In this document: positions 7,027 to 16,251 of the stretch, in pieces
Layout: each line of letters opens with the position of its first letter
Position numbering within the stretch: position 1 is the first letter of the stretch
DNA from: Anaerolineales bacterium
GTDB taxonomy: Bacteria > Chloroflexota > Anaerolineae > Aggregatilineales > J027
DNA length: 64,000 nt
Direction of reading: 5' to 3'
NCBI GenBank assembly: GCA_020634155.1
Contig: JACKCI010000002.1
Span: 310,001 to 374,000 of the forward strand
The notes under the pieces: model-generated
What the model was told of the DNA's origin: nothing
Seen by the model: the letters and a program-made list of their open reading frames with translations, nothing else
The model's database searches: none
Translations under genes and position numbers: made by a program

Positions 7027-9190
7027 GAGGTTCAACTAGTAAGTCTAGCTCAAACTCCCAACTAGATTGAGGCGCAAGGTTAATTCTCCACCAAGGCATG
7101 GCAACAAAGCCTTGATGTACCCGTTCAAAGCCACCTTCAGATAGGGTAATCGGTGCCAAAGGAAAGCGCCACAGCGTTGCGGGTTGGCTCATATTAACGC
7201 GTACCCCTAGGCTGCGGATTTTGCTGACGACTCGATACCATGCAACATCATGAATCTCGCCACTATCGCCCATACCATAGGTCTGATTGTTAGCGACTAG
7301 ATAGCAATACTCACGGTTGTCGCCCCCATCAAAACCCATTGCTAATTCAACCCCAAAACGCCCGCTAATAGCCTGTGTGCTGTTGTTGGTGATGCGGTAG
7401 TGTACACCGACTGACGATGCATTGGGTGCCAACGTTAACGTCTTCTCAATTTGGGCAGGTAGATGCTCGCGGCCTTTCCAAATATAACCATCGCGGGTCA
7501 AGGTAATTTTGAGGCTGCTGGCAGATGATTGGTCGATTTCAACACGATAACCTTGGTTGACATAATCGCCTTGTTCAGGATACTGGGCCGTTTCAAAGCC
7601 ATGCAGGGTAGTCTCATCACCTAAGAAGTGGTCAACCAACATCCCACGACGGTGCCAATCCACATAGATATAGTTCTCCAGTCCGCGCTCTTTAGCCCGC
7701 ACTGGCTCACCCTCAAATTTATCGGGGTCGTCACCGGGAGTCATCAGCATATTGGTAGCAGCGGCCTCTTGAATTTGGGTATGATACCCTTCAGGGTAGC
7801 GGCTCATCACATTTAGGAGATTATAGGCCCCCGGACGGTGGTCAAATTCGGTAATCATGCCACCTTGCTTTGGCTCAACAACCAGCATCAATGGCCCATT
7901 GCCTGCCAGCACCTCATCATAGCTATCGGCATTGAAATCGACTTTCTCAGCCCATATGCCGCTGCGCTGGTCTATCAATGTCTCAGCTTTAATGATATTG
8001 CTAAAGTTGATGGAGCGAATATGGAAGAGATACACCCCACCAAACACGCCATGCCAATAACCCGCATTGCATTGCGAGGCCCATAGCGCATCAAGGGCTA
8101 AATCACGGTCATGGCTTGGCGGGAGGGCGTGGATTTTCTTACTCAGTGCCAAGCCGCGTTTTTGTATATGGTTGATTTCAGGATATTTTACAAGGAAGTT
8201 GCGCCAGAACCCGCCCCGTATAAAGCGCAATATCCGCTCAATTTCACCGCGTTTGTCGTTATCCCATTCGGGGATATTTTCAAGTTGAAGCTCGTAAGTC
8301 TCGCGCAAATCCCGCAGCAACCATGAGTCGGGTGCGGGCAAGGCCCACTCGCTCATTTCCATATACGTCGCGGTTGGCACATAGGCAATCCCTTGAGCAC
8401 GATAGCGTTGCACATACTCAGCAGGGTGGATGGTTTCGAGCCAAGATTGGCTCTCCTCCAACTGGCTGAAGAAGTTATCAAGCCAACCTTCCTCCCAAAC
8501 GCTGGGATAAGTATGGGGCCAGAGACCGAATTTTTCGCCATCTTCGCCAATAACCGCCCACAGCGGGGGTTTACCAACTTGGTTGTGGCTATCGTTCTGC
8601 TCACGAAGCCAATCCATGACCTCATGCACGGGACGCCAAGGCACCAGATAGCGCAACTTAGTGTGGGTCGGCACGAGTTTGAGGGTATGGCCTTGTTCTT
8701 CAGTGATAAAGTAGCCGAATAATTTCTCGCTGGGGATACCCGCCCATACAAAATGAGCATCATCAATGATGGTGTAGTCGATGCCTGCCTCGTTGATGGG
8801 CTTGCTGAGATGTGGCTCCCAAATGCGTTCGGCCAACCACATGCCACGTGGTTCGGCTCCAAAGAGGGTTTTTACAGATTCATTGAGTTTGCGGATTTGT
8901 CCGATTTTATCCGCATCTTGCAACATCGCCAGAATCGGCTCGTAGTAGGCACCCGAAAGAATTTCTAGCTGTCCACGTTGCACTTGGGCGGCCACTTGCG
9001 TCAAGTATTCTGGCTCATGGTCTTGGAGCCATTGTAAGAGCGGCCCAGTGAAGTGCATAGCAGCCTTGATAGTCGGGTGACGGTCAAGGCAATTGGTTAA
9101 GGGTTGATAAGCTTTTGCAAAAGCTTCTTCAAAAACAAAATTCAGATTGCCAACAGGCTGGTGGTTGTGGAAAACTAGGGATAGGTACAT
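7019..9190 (-). CDS. GH57 alpha-amylase/4-alpha-glucanotransferase with DUF1926-type C-terminus
   Basis: This 723-residue enzyme remodels alpha-1,4-glucans. Conserved GH57 motifs are HNHQPVGN near the N-terminus, GAYYEP (about 80), GMWLAERIWEP (about 116-126, with the Glu equivalent to the nucleophile of the Thermococcus enzyme), and GEDGEKFG with the probable acid/base Asp. Residues from about 400 on are beta-rich, as in the C-terminal domains of this family. The start at 9190 is chosen because GGAG lies six bases upstream; an in-frame TTG 15 bases earlier is less likely. It lacks a signal peptide, so it acts in the cytoplasm, probably on glycogen or imported maltodextrin. Confidence 0.9.
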   Translation of the reverse strand: MYLSLVFHNHQPVGNLNFVFEEAFAKAYQPLTNCLDRHPTIKAAMHFTGPLLQWLQDHEPEYLTQVAAQVQRGQLEILSGAYYEPILAMLQDADKIGQIRKLNESVKTLFGAEPRGMWLAERIWEPHLSKPINEAGIDYTIIDDAHFVWAGIPSEKLFGYFITEEQGHTLKLVPTHTKLRYLVPWRPVHEVMDWLREQNDSHNQVGKPPLWAVIGEDGEKFGLWPHTYPSVWEEGWLDNFFSQLEESQSWLETIHPAEYVQRYRAQGIAYVPTATYMEMSEWALPAPDSWLLRDLRETYELQLENIPEWDNDKRGEIERILRFIRGGFWRNFLVKYPEINHIQKRGLALSKKIHALPPSHDRDLALDALWASQCNAGYWHGVFGGVYLFHIRSINFSNIIKAETLIDQRSGIWAEKVDFNADSYDEVLAGNGPLMLVVEPKQGGMITEFDHRPGAYNLLNVMSRYPEGYHTQIQEAAATNMLMTPGDDPDKFEGEPVRAKERGLENYIYVDWHRRGMLVDHFLGDETTLHGFETAQYPEQGDYVNQGYRVEIDQSSASSLKITLTRDGYIWKGREHLPAQIEKTLTLAPNASSVGVHYRITNNSTQAISGRFGVELAMGFDGGDNREYCYLVANNQTYGMGDSGEIHDVAWYRVVSKIRSLGVRVNMSQPATLWRFPLAPITLSEGGFERVHQGFVAMPWWRINLAPQSSWEFELDLLVEPHV

Positions 9191-9215
9191 GCACAACTCC
9201 GGCAAATTTGCTGCA

Positions 9216-9243
9216 AGTATAACGCGAGACTATCCTAACACAA
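9216..9243 (-). promoter_or_regulatory. Candidate promoter of the GH57/transporter operon
   Basis: On the minus strand TTGTGT (9238-9243) and TATACT (9216-9221) are separated by 16 bases, about 26 bases before the ATG. Confidence 0.5.
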
Positions 9244-9351
9244 GCTGCCCGAAAAAGTTTTCATGTATTTCGACTAAATCGTAACTATTTTTCGGATCGG
9301 TGTTATTATGATAGCAAAACGAGTTAAAATTCGTTAACGAGGCATCGCTTA

Positions 9352-9990
9352 ATGGAGCAACAGACCTTTTTCACCATTCTTAGCTTGAGCTATCTTATTG
9401 GCTCAATTCCAACCGCCTATATCATTGGGCGGCTGCATGGCATCAATATCTTTGAAGTTGGCAGTGGCAACATGGGAGCCAATAACACCGCCCGCGCCCT
9501 TGGCTTTAAGTGGGGTGTTTTAGTTTGGTTCCTTGATGGCACCAAGGGCCTGTCCGCGATGTTGCTTGCCCGCCAACTTGTACCGGCTGACCAAAATTCC
9601 GCTGCGATGATTCTGGCGGCAGTAGCGGCTGTTTTTGGACACAACTGGTCGTTCTTTGCGACGATGATAACAGGAACGGTGCGCGGAGGAAAAGGGGCTG
9701 CCACCGCCAGCGGCACATGGTTGCTGTTGGTTTCGCCAGTCATTATCGCGGTGGCTGTTATGCTATGGGCCATCATTGTGGCCGCCACACGCTATGTTTC
9801 TTTGGCGGTCTTGACGATTATTGCTGTTGTCTCAATGGTGATTGTGGCGACGGCCCTGATACGTGAAAGTGACCCGATTTACGTCGCCTATCTCTTGGTG
9901 CCAATTATGGTATTCTATCGGCACAAAACCAATATCCGCGCTATCCTCTCTGGTACAGAACGGCGCTTCGGTGACCGCGCCCAAACCTAG
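9352..9990 (+). CDS. plsY: Glycerol-3-phosphate acyltransferase PlsY
   Basis: This 212-residue membrane enzyme transfers acyl from acyl-phosphate to glycerol-3-phosphate, the first step of phospholipid synthesis. PlsY motifs are present: 'YLIGSIPTAYIIGR', 'VGSGNMGANNTAR' and 'FGHNWSFF...GGKGAATASG'. Five to six membrane segments match the family. GAGG lies about 10 bases before the ATG. It is a single-gene unit closed by a strong terminator. The length is normal. Confidence 0.93.
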   Translation: MEQQTFFTILSLSYLIGSIPTAYIIGRLHGINIFEVGSGNMGANNTARALGFKWGVLVWFLDGTKGLSAMLLARQLVPADQNSAAMILAAVAAVFGHNWSFFATMITGTVRGGKGAATASGTWLLLVSPVIIAVAVMLWAIIVAATRYVSLAVLTIIAVVSMVIVATALIRESDPIYVAYLLVPIMVFYRHKTNIRAILSGTERRFGDRAQT

Positions 9991-10000
9991 CCAACCCAAG

Positions 10001-10024
10001 CCCCCGTCCACACGGGGGTTTTTT
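10001..10024 (+). terminator. Intrinsic terminator of plsY
   Basis: CCCCCGT and ACGGGGG (10001-10007 and 10012-10018) form a 7-bp stem with a four-base loop, followed by six T. Confidence 0.9.
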
Positions 10025-10029
10025 AGTGC

Positions 10030-10575
10030 CTAAATGGTTTGATATTCCTCATAATGAACGGGGTTTGCATACTCCAGTGCAAGGATTTGCTTGCTGTTAG
10101 GCATATAGTAGACCAAAGCATATTCCCCTTCGGTAATCACATCATAGAGCTTATGCGGTACCGGAAACCACAACTCGCTCAAGCCCAGATAGGACTCGCG
10201 GCCTTGGTTGCGCTTTTCTTTCTTGAGAAAGCCCTCAGCATAGTAAGCCTCGCCTGCATCTAAATCAGCGTAGACTTGCCCGTACTGTTTGCGAAGGCCC
10301 ACCCCAAAGCGCACAAAGCCCGATGCCCAGACCAGCGCCAAGATAATAACCACCAGTTGAATGACCGTATTGCCAAAAATCAGAGCTAGAATCACCAATG
10401 GCAGGGTTGTAATGCCCAATAGACAACCTATTGCCAGCCATACTGAGCGGATTTGCGCCCGTACTCGCAATTTTTGGCGCTCACTGATTTTGCCGGCACG
10501 GTTAGCCTCAAGGTCTTCAGGTTCAAGGTAGAGGGTCTCTTGCAAGACCGTGTTAAGCGTTTCGGTATTCGACAT
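10030..10575 (-). CDS. Hypothetical membrane protein with two central TM segments
   Basis: I do not recognise this 181-residue protein. Residues 1-42 are charged and cytoplasmic-looking. Two adjacent hydrophobic segments (about 45-68 and 70-92) follow, and then a soluble C-terminal domain of about 85 residues rich in Tyr and Glu. GAGAGG lies about 10 bases before the ATG. It is divergent from kbl, and its end sits just past the plsY terminator. Confidence 0.7.
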   Translation of the reverse strand: MSNTETLNTVLQETLYLEPEDLEANRAGKISERQKLRVRAQIRSVWLAIGCLLGITTLPLVILALIFGNTVIQLVVIILALVWASGFVRFGVGLRKQYGQVYADLDAGEAYYAEGFLKKEKRNQGRESYLGLSELWFPVPHKLYDVITEGEYALVYYMPNSKQILALEYANPVHYEEYQTI

Positions 10576-10600
10576 ACATGACTTTCCTCTCTAGTCCCCA

Positions 10601-10609
10601 TGTTACAAT
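10601..10609 (+). promoter_or_regulatory. Extended -10 promoter element of kbl
   Basis: TGT directly precedes TACAAT (10604-10609), an extended -10 motif, 26 bases ahead of the kbl ATG. No good -35 box is visible. Confidence 0.5.
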
Positions 10610-10635
10610 AGAATGGAACATTAAAGGAGTGTTTA

Positions 10636-11823
10636 ATGGCTGACAAAACCGCTTATTTGACTGACCAAATCCACGATTTACAAGCCAATGGTTTATTCAA
10701 TACCATCCGCACCATTGAGAGTGCGATGGGCGGGCGGATTGTCGTTGATGGACAACCCGTTATAAATTTCTGTGCCAATAACTATCTCGGCCTAGCCAAT
10801 CATCCCCGTATGCTAGAAGCTGCTAAGGCCGCCATTGACCAATACGGCATCGGCCCCGGTGCGGTTCGTACCATTGCGGGCACGATGAGCCTCCACCGCC
10901 AGCTAGAGGAGCGTCTTGCCCATTTCAAGGGAGCCGAGGCAGTGATTACCCTCCAAAGTGGTTTCACGGCTAACCTTGCTACCATTCCAGCCTTGGTAGG
11001 TAAGGGTGATGCCATCTTTTCCGACCAACTCAACCACGCCAGCATCATTGACGGCTGTCGGTTAAGCCGCGCACAAATCATTGCCTATGCCCATAATGAT
11101 GTCAAAGACCTGCGCGAGAAAATCAAAGAAGCAATGGCAAGTGGCTCTTACAACCGCTACTTGATAGTGACCGATGGTGTATTCAGTATGGATGGCGACA
11201 TTGCCCCTCTTGCTGAAATCTATGAGGTCGCCAAAGAGTTCAATATCCTGCTGATGGTTGATGATGCTCATGGTGAAGGCGTGTTGGGTACGGGTGGACG
11301 CGGCATTGTTGACCACTTCCATCTACATGGCAAGGTCGATATTGAAGTCGGTACCATGAGCAAGGCCTTTGGTGTGGTCGGGGGTATCGTGGCGGGTAAA
11401 CAGGTCATCATTGACTGGATTCGCCAACGCGGACGACCCTTCCTGTTCTCCAGCGCCATGACCGTACCCGATACCGCGGCTTGCCTTGAAGCGGTTGACC
11501 TCCTCGAAGAATCAACAGAACTGGTAGATCGTCTATGGGCCAATGCCAAACGCTTCAAGGAGGCTATGCAGCAACTCGGCTTTGACACAGGCCACTCCCA
11601 AACGCCGATTGTGCCCGTCATGCTCAAGGATGAAAAGCTGACCCAAACCTTCAGTCGTAAGCTGTTTGAAAATGGCGTCTTTGCGATGGCGATTGCCTAC
11701 CCGACGGTAGCACTGGGTGCGGCCCGCATTCGCGTTATGAATACCGCCGCCCACAGTGATGCCGACATTGATGAAGCGCTTGGTATCTTTGAAAAAGTTG
11801 GTAAGGAATTGGGTGTCATCTAA
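10636..11823 (+). CDS. kbl: Glycine C-acetyltransferase (2-amino-3-ketobutyrate CoA ligase)
   Basis: This 395-residue PLP enzyme belongs to the alpha-oxoamine synthase family. It has 'INFCANNYLGLA', 'SDQLNHASIIDGCR', 'VDDAHGEGVLG' and the Schiff-base Lys243 in 'GTMSKAFGVVGG'. Kbl cleaves 2-amino-3-ketobutyrate with CoA to glycine and acetyl-CoA in threonine breakdown. The N-terminal 'FCANNYLGL' and overall length fit Kbl better than BioF, but the two are close and no threonine dehydrogenase gene is nearby. AAAGGAG lies nine bases before the ATG. Confidence 0.85.
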   Translation: MADKTAYLTDQIHDLQANGLFNTIRTIESAMGGRIVVDGQPVINFCANNYLGLANHPRMLEAAKAAIDQYGIGPGAVRTIAGTMSLHRQLEERLAHFKGAEAVITLQSGFTANLATIPALVGKGDAIFSDQLNHASIIDGCRLSRAQIIAYAHNDVKDLREKIKEAMASGSYNRYLIVTDGVFSMDGDIAPLAEIYEVAKEFNILLMVDDAHGEGVLGTGGRGIVDHFHLHGKVDIEVGTMSKAFGVVGGIVAGKQVIIDWIRQRGRPFLFSSAMTVPDTAACLEAVDLLEESTELVDRLWANAKRFKEAMQQLGFDTGHSQTPIVPVMLKDEKLTQTFSRKLFENGVFAMAIAYPTVALGAARIRVMNTAAHSDADIDEALGIFEKVGKELGVI

Positions 11824-11858
11824 AACAAAATCACCTCACCCATAATGAGTGAGGTGAT
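11822..11858 (-). terminator. Terminator between convergent kbl and clpC
   Basis: A perfect 10-bp stem (ATCACCTCAC at 11830-11839 with GTGAGGTGAT at 11849-11858) has a T-rich run only on the minus-strand side (TTTTGTTTT). It therefore mainly serves clpC, and may also act for kbl. Confidence 0.8.
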
Positions 11859-11880
11859 GTGTTTCGCTATAGGGTAAGGC

Positions 11881-14499
11881 CTAGGGGGTTGCTTCCTCTT
11901 GGGCCTCTTCCAGTGGTTCCGGTGTCTTGGAAGTAAAGACCAACTCTGATTTTTCGGAGTCAAGGTCAACAAAGACAATGGTTTCAGGTTGGAATTCACC
12001 TGCCAGAATACCATCTGAGAGGCGGTCTTCCAGCATATTGGTAATCACGCGGCGCAGAGGACGTGCCCCATATTCGGGGTCATAGCCCTTTTCGCCCATA
12101 TAGGCACGGGCCGTGTCGCTAGTCTCCAATTGTAGGTGGTGTTCCTTCATCAGGTCACGCACCTCATCTAACCGCAACTCCACAATTTGGTTGATTTCCT
12201 CTTTAGTCAGAGAACGGAAGACGATAGAGCCATCCAAGCGGTTGATAAACTCAGGCCGCAATTGCCGCCGTACCTCTTCCATCACCCGCCGTCGCATGTC
12301 GTCATAGGCTTTGGAGGCCTCAATATTTTCATCACGCTTGACATCAAAGCCAAGTCCTGTGCCACGCTTGATGACATCAGCGCCGAGGTTGCTGGTCATA
12401 ACCACAATCGCATTGCGGAAATCCACTTGGCGACCGCGTGCGTCGGAGAGGTGACCCTCTTCCATAATTTGCAACAACATATTGAGCGCTTCGGGGTGAG
12501 CCTTCTCGATTTCATCGAAGACCACGATGCTATAGGGCCGACGCCGTACCGCTTCCGTAAGTTGTCCAGCATCTTCATAGCCGACATAGCCGGGAGGGGC
12601 ACCCGTCAAGCGGGCTACGGTGTGGCGTTCCATAAACTCGCTCATATCGAGTTGAATGAGCGCGTCTTCGCTGCCAAAGAGGAACTCGGCAAGGGCTTTA
12701 GAAAGTTCGGTCTTACCGACACCCGTCGGGCCAAGGAACAAGAATGACCCTATCGGACGACGCGGGTCTTTAAGACCAGCCCGTGAACGACGCACAGCTT
12801 TGCTGATAGCGACAATGGCCTCATCTTGACCAATGATGCGCCGATGCAATTCCTCTTCCATGCGGAGGAGGCGGGCCGATTCTTCTTCGGCAATGGTGGT
12901 AACAGGGATGCCTGTCAACATACCAAGGACTTCAGCAATGTCTTCTGCCACAAGGCGCGGCTTGTTGGTGTCGGGATTCCAACTGGTGCGGAACCCTTCA
13001 AGCCGTTCATCGACCAACTGTAATTGACCACGCAATTCGGTCAAGCGTTGGGTATATTCTTCAGAAGGCATAGTCAGCGCCCCAATGTCATGCGATCGCT
13101 CAATTTCTTCGATGTCATCAATCAGATTGAAGCGTTCACTTTCAATTTGGCGATAACGGGTGCTGTCAGGACTCTTGTACATCCGTACCCGACTAGAGGC
13201 CTCATCCACAAGGTCAATCGCTTTGTCAGGCAAGAACCGATCGGGCAGATAACGCGCCGACAGGTTAGCCGCAGCTTCAATCGCCCCATCTGAGATTTCG
13301 AGGTCATGATGCTCCTCATAGGCACGGCGGATACCGCGCAAAATCTCGATGGTTTGTTCGATAGTCGGCTCTTCAACCAACACCTTTTGGAAACGGCGCT
13401 CAAGGGCGGCATCGTTTTCAATGTGTTTGCGGTATTCATCAAGAGTGGTGGCCCCGATACACTGGAGTTCACCCCGTGCAAGGGCGGGTTTCAGGATGTT
13501 AGCAGCATCGACACTGCTGCCTGCCGAGCCTGCCCCGACCAGCATGTGGACTTCATCGATAAACAAAATGCTATCAGATGATTTCAGTTCTTCAACAACA
13601 CGCTTAAGTCGTTCTTCAAATTGACCACGATACATCGTTCCCGCCACAAGGCTACCGACATCGAGTTGTAGCACCCGCTTATTGAGCAGGGGGGCGGGGG
13701 CCTCACGATTGACGATACGCTGGGCCAGACCCTCCACAATGGCAGTCTTCCCAACACCGGGTTCACCAATGAGCGCAGGGTTATTCTTGGTGCGGCGGCT
13801 GAGGATTTGAATCACGCGCTCAATTTCCATATCCCGCCCAATTACCGGATCGAGTTTATTCTCTTCGGCAAGTAGAGTCAGGTCGGTGGCGAGTTGGTCA
13901 ATTAATGGTGTGTTGCTTTTCTTCTCACGGGCGGCAGCGGAGCGACGTGACATCGACTCCGACCCCGAACTGCTGGGGGCGGTTGATGAGGATGTATCAC
14001 GGCGTGAGGGTGTTTCCCGCTTGCCTTCAGGGTCTTCCTGCAAAATCCGACGGGTTTGACGACGGACATCTTCGGGGTTGATATTGAGGCGTTTGAGGAC
14101 TTCAATCGCCACCCCATCTGTTTGACGAACCAGACCCAGTAACAGATGCTCAGTGCCAATGTAGTGATGCCCCAGACGACGGGCTTCATCGACAGCTAGT
14201 TCCAAGACCTTCTTGGTGCTTGGGGAGAGATCCATTTGCGTTGGGCCGGAGGTACGTTTAGAGCTTGTTAAGCGTTCAACCAATTCTTCCACGCGGCGAG
14301 GGTCAAGCCCAAGCTCGCTGAGAACACGCCCCGCCACACCACCTTCTTCCCGCATCAAACCGAGTAGCAGGTGTTCGGTGCCAATGTAGCTGTGCTGCAT
14401 GCGCTCTGCTTCTTCTTGGGCAAGGCTCAACACACGGCGGGCACGCTGGGTGAACCGCTCCATCTTGTTTCCTTGACCTTGGTTGCGCTGGTCTGGCAT
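11881..14499 (-). CDS. clpC: ATP-dependent Clp protease ATP-binding subunit ClpC
   Basis: This 872-residue AAA+ unfoldase feeds substrates to ClpP. Two Clp-N repeats (about 15-160, each with 'YIGTEHLLLGL') are followed by AAA-1 with Walker A 'GEPGVGKT', a middle-domain coiled coil (about 440-510), AAA-2 with 'GPTGVGKTELSKAL', and the C-terminal D2-small domain with 'YGARPLRRVI'. A strong GAGGAGG lies eight bases before the ATG at 14499. A second ATG 36 bases downstream (MERF, closer to the family N-terminus) also has AAGGA, so either start may be used. No CIRCE or CtsR-like operator is obvious upstream. clpP is not in the window. Confidence 0.95.
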   Translation of the reverse strand: MPDQRNQGQGNKMERFTQRARRVLSLAQEEAERMQHSYIGTEHLLLGLMREEGGVAGRVLSELGLDPRRVEELVERLTSSKRTSGPTQMDLSPSTKKVLELAVDEARRLGHHYIGTEHLLLGLVRQTDGVAIEVLKRLNINPEDVRRQTRRILQEDPEGKRETPSRRDTSSSTAPSSSGSESMSRRSAAAREKKSNTPLIDQLATDLTLLAEENKLDPVIGRDMEIERVIQILSRRTKNNPALIGEPGVGKTAIVEGLAQRIVNREAPAPLLNKRVLQLDVGSLVAGTMYRGQFEERLKRVVEELKSSDSILFIDEVHMLVGAGSAGSSVDAANILKPALARGELQCIGATTLDEYRKHIENDAALERRFQKVLVEEPTIEQTIEILRGIRRAYEEHHDLEISDGAIEAAANLSARYLPDRFLPDKAIDLVDEASSRVRMYKSPDSTRYRQIESERFNLIDDIEEIERSHDIGALTMPSEEYTQRLTELRGQLQLVDERLEGFRTSWNPDTNKPRLVAEDIAEVLGMLTGIPVTTIAEEESARLLRMEEELHRRIIGQDEAIVAISKAVRRSRAGLKDPRRPIGSFLFLGPTGVGKTELSKALAEFLFGSEDALIQLDMSEFMERHTVARLTGAPPGYVGYEDAGQLTEAVRRRPYSIVVFDEIEKAHPEALNMLLQIMEEGHLSDARGRQVDFRNAIVVMTSNLGADVIKRGTGLGFDVKRDENIEASKAYDDMRRRVMEEVRRQLRPEFINRLDGSIVFRSLTKEEINQIVELRLDEVRDLMKEHHLQLETSDTARAYMGEKGYDPEYGARPLRRVITNMLEDRLSDGILAGEFQPETIVFVDLDSEKSELVFTSKTPEPLEEAQEEATP

Positions 14500-14641
14500 A
14501 GTTTTGTCCTCCTCAGGTCACCAACCGAATTAATGAAATTCTATACCGAAAAACTGTGTGACACCGAGCAAATTTACCAAACTCATTATTCACTAACTCT
14601 CCTATCAGAAGGCGTGAACGTTTGGTTTCTTTCCTTCAAGG

Positions 14642-15919
14642 CTAGTCCTTGTCGGATAAGTTCCAGTCAATGTCCATGTACTCTTCAGAGTCCACCTGCT
14701 TGAGACTCAGCCCAAGGCGGCGTTGCTGGCGGTCAATTTTAATGATCCGCAGGGTCAACACATCGCCCTTGCTGACGACTTCACGAGGGTGGCGTACCCG
14801 ATGTTCGGACAGTTCACTGACATGGATAAGACCTTCAATTTCAGGATGGTCAACCAACCGGGCAAAAGCCCCAAATTTGGTGAGTTTGGTAATCGATGCC
14901 TGAATCAGTTGGCCCTTTACATATTGATTTTCAACTTTGTTCCATGGGTCATCTTCAAGGCGACGCATACTCAGGCCAATCCGTCGATTAGGACGGTCAA
15001 TGCTAATGACCTCTACCTCGACTTCTTGCCCGATTTTCAACATTTCGCTAGGGTGTGTGACATGTTGCCATGACATTTCGGTCAGATGTACAAGACCATC
15101 AGCACCACCAAGATTCACGAAAGCCCCAAAATCTGTCAAGCTGGTGACATATCCCTTGCGGTGGTCACCAACATTGAGTTCATCGAGCAAACGGGTTTTC
15201 TGTTGCTCACGGGCTTCGCGCACAGCAGCCAGTTCAGAGAGGATAAGGCGGTTGCGTGAACGCTTAAGTTCAACAACCTTGACATCAATCCCATCACCGA
15301 GCATGCTTCCCCAGCGTTCTTCAGGGCTATCTCCAGCAGCACGGTCACGGCGTTCTGGGCTAATCTGGCTAGCAGGCACAAACCCGCGCAAGCGCCCAAA
15401 GCGGACAATCAAGCCGCCCTTGTTATAACCCGCAACCTTACCGTTGTAGACCTTACGATTGTCAAGATATTCCTCGGCAGTCCGCCAATCACTTTCTTCG
15501 AGGGCGCGGCTAATCGAGAGGACAGGTTGACCGTTGGAGTTGGCAGGCGTCAGGACATACACCAGCACAGGCGTACCTTCATCAAGGTTTTGCAGGGTAG
15601 CTGGCGTCAACCGTTCTAACTCACGGCTGTTGATAATGCCTTCCCCATGCTCACCTAGATTAACGGCAATCTCTGTTGGTGAAGTCTTGATAACTGTTCC
15701 TTCGAGCAAGTCCCCCCGGCGTAGCCCTGTTTGGCTTACTGCGGTATCATCACCCTCTTCGTCTTCGTAAGATTCTTCACTGGCTCCCACGAAATCTGCT
15801 TCATCCTCAAGGGCATGAACTTCGGGTTCGTGATGGGGTGCCGGAAGATCAGCTTCGACGTTTTCTCCATGAAGGTTGGGATCTTCTAATTCATTTTCGG
15901 GGGTATCATGTTCAGCCAT
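14642..15919 (-). CDS. Protein with four S1 RNA-binding domains (ribosomal protein S1-like)
   Basis: This 425-residue protein has an acidic unstructured N-terminus (1-65) and then four S1 OB-fold repeats (about 66-150, 155-240, 248-320 and 333-410). The third and fourth carry the classic 'DFGAFVNLGGADGLVHLTEMSW' type core. Bacterial S1 proteins with four domains bind mRNA on the 30S subunit. GAGGAG lies about ten bases before the ATG. A smaller three-domain relative occurs at 44326. It lies upstream of clpC on the same strand, 142 bases apart. Confidence 0.88.
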   Translation of the reverse strand: MAEHDTPENELEDPNLHGENVEADLPAPHHEPEVHALEDEADFVGASEESYEDEEGDDTAVSQTGLRRGDLLEGTVIKTSPTEIAVNLGEHGEGIINSRELERLTPATLQNLDEGTPVLVYVLTPANSNGQPVLSISRALEESDWRTAEEYLDNRKVYNGKVAGYNKGGLIVRFGRLRGFVPASQISPERRDRAAGDSPEERWGSMLGDGIDVKVVELKRSRNRLILSELAAVREAREQQKTRLLDELNVGDHRKGYVTSLTDFGAFVNLGGADGLVHLTEMSWQHVTHPSEMLKIGQEVEVEVISIDRPNRRIGLSMRRLEDDPWNKVENQYVKGQLIQASITKLTKFGAFARLVDHPEIEGLIHVSELSEHRVRHPREVVSKGDVLTLRIIKIDRQQRRLGLSLKQVDSEEYMDIDWNLSDKD

Positions 15920-16251
15920 GGCCTTGTGTCTCCTCTACCTGTTTAGTCGCATCTGGAGTAGTCGGAGTTTCCAGATTAGTAGCCTTCGATTCGTCACTTC
16001 CGACCAGAGTATTCGGGGAGAAATGAGTTGATCTCCACTATATAAAAAGACTGCCATGAATTATACTATGGCGCTATTGAGAATTAAAGCCTCAAAACGC
16101 CCTTGTTCGTGCAAGATGCCTAGCAACCATAAAGACATTCATTGAACTTCAACTTTTCGACCCGTGAGTGGTTGACTTGCTTATATGACAGGGGTATAAT
16201 GCCTCACAGCCTTCGCTGATTATTGGAAAGCGATCCAAGGAGCATAACTGG
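15920..16251. other. Divergent promoter region between the S1 gene and the DUF4388 operon
   Basis: This 332-base stretch contains no gene that I can support. It holds a plus-strand promoter at 16172-16200 and a minus-strand -10 TATAAT at 16060-16065 with a poor -35 (TTTAAT, 16083-16088). That would give the S1 gene a leader of about 130 bases. No recognisable riboswitch is seen in the leader. Confidence 0.5.
16172..16200 (+). promoter_or_regulatory. Promoter of the DUF4388-GTPase operon
   Basis: TTGACT (16172-16177) and a perfect TATAAT (16195-16200) have optimal 17-base spacing, 51 bases before the ATG at 16252. This is one of the best consensus matches in the window. Confidence 0.8.

Noticed and set aside
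12187..12747. A 186-codon plus-strand frame inside clpC
   Set aside because: Antisense shadow of a highly conserved gene; no recognisable product.
13088..13096. GCGATCGC octamer, here and at about 19463, as a HIP1-like marker
   Set aside because: Only two copies noticed in 64 kb, not a meaningful enrichment.
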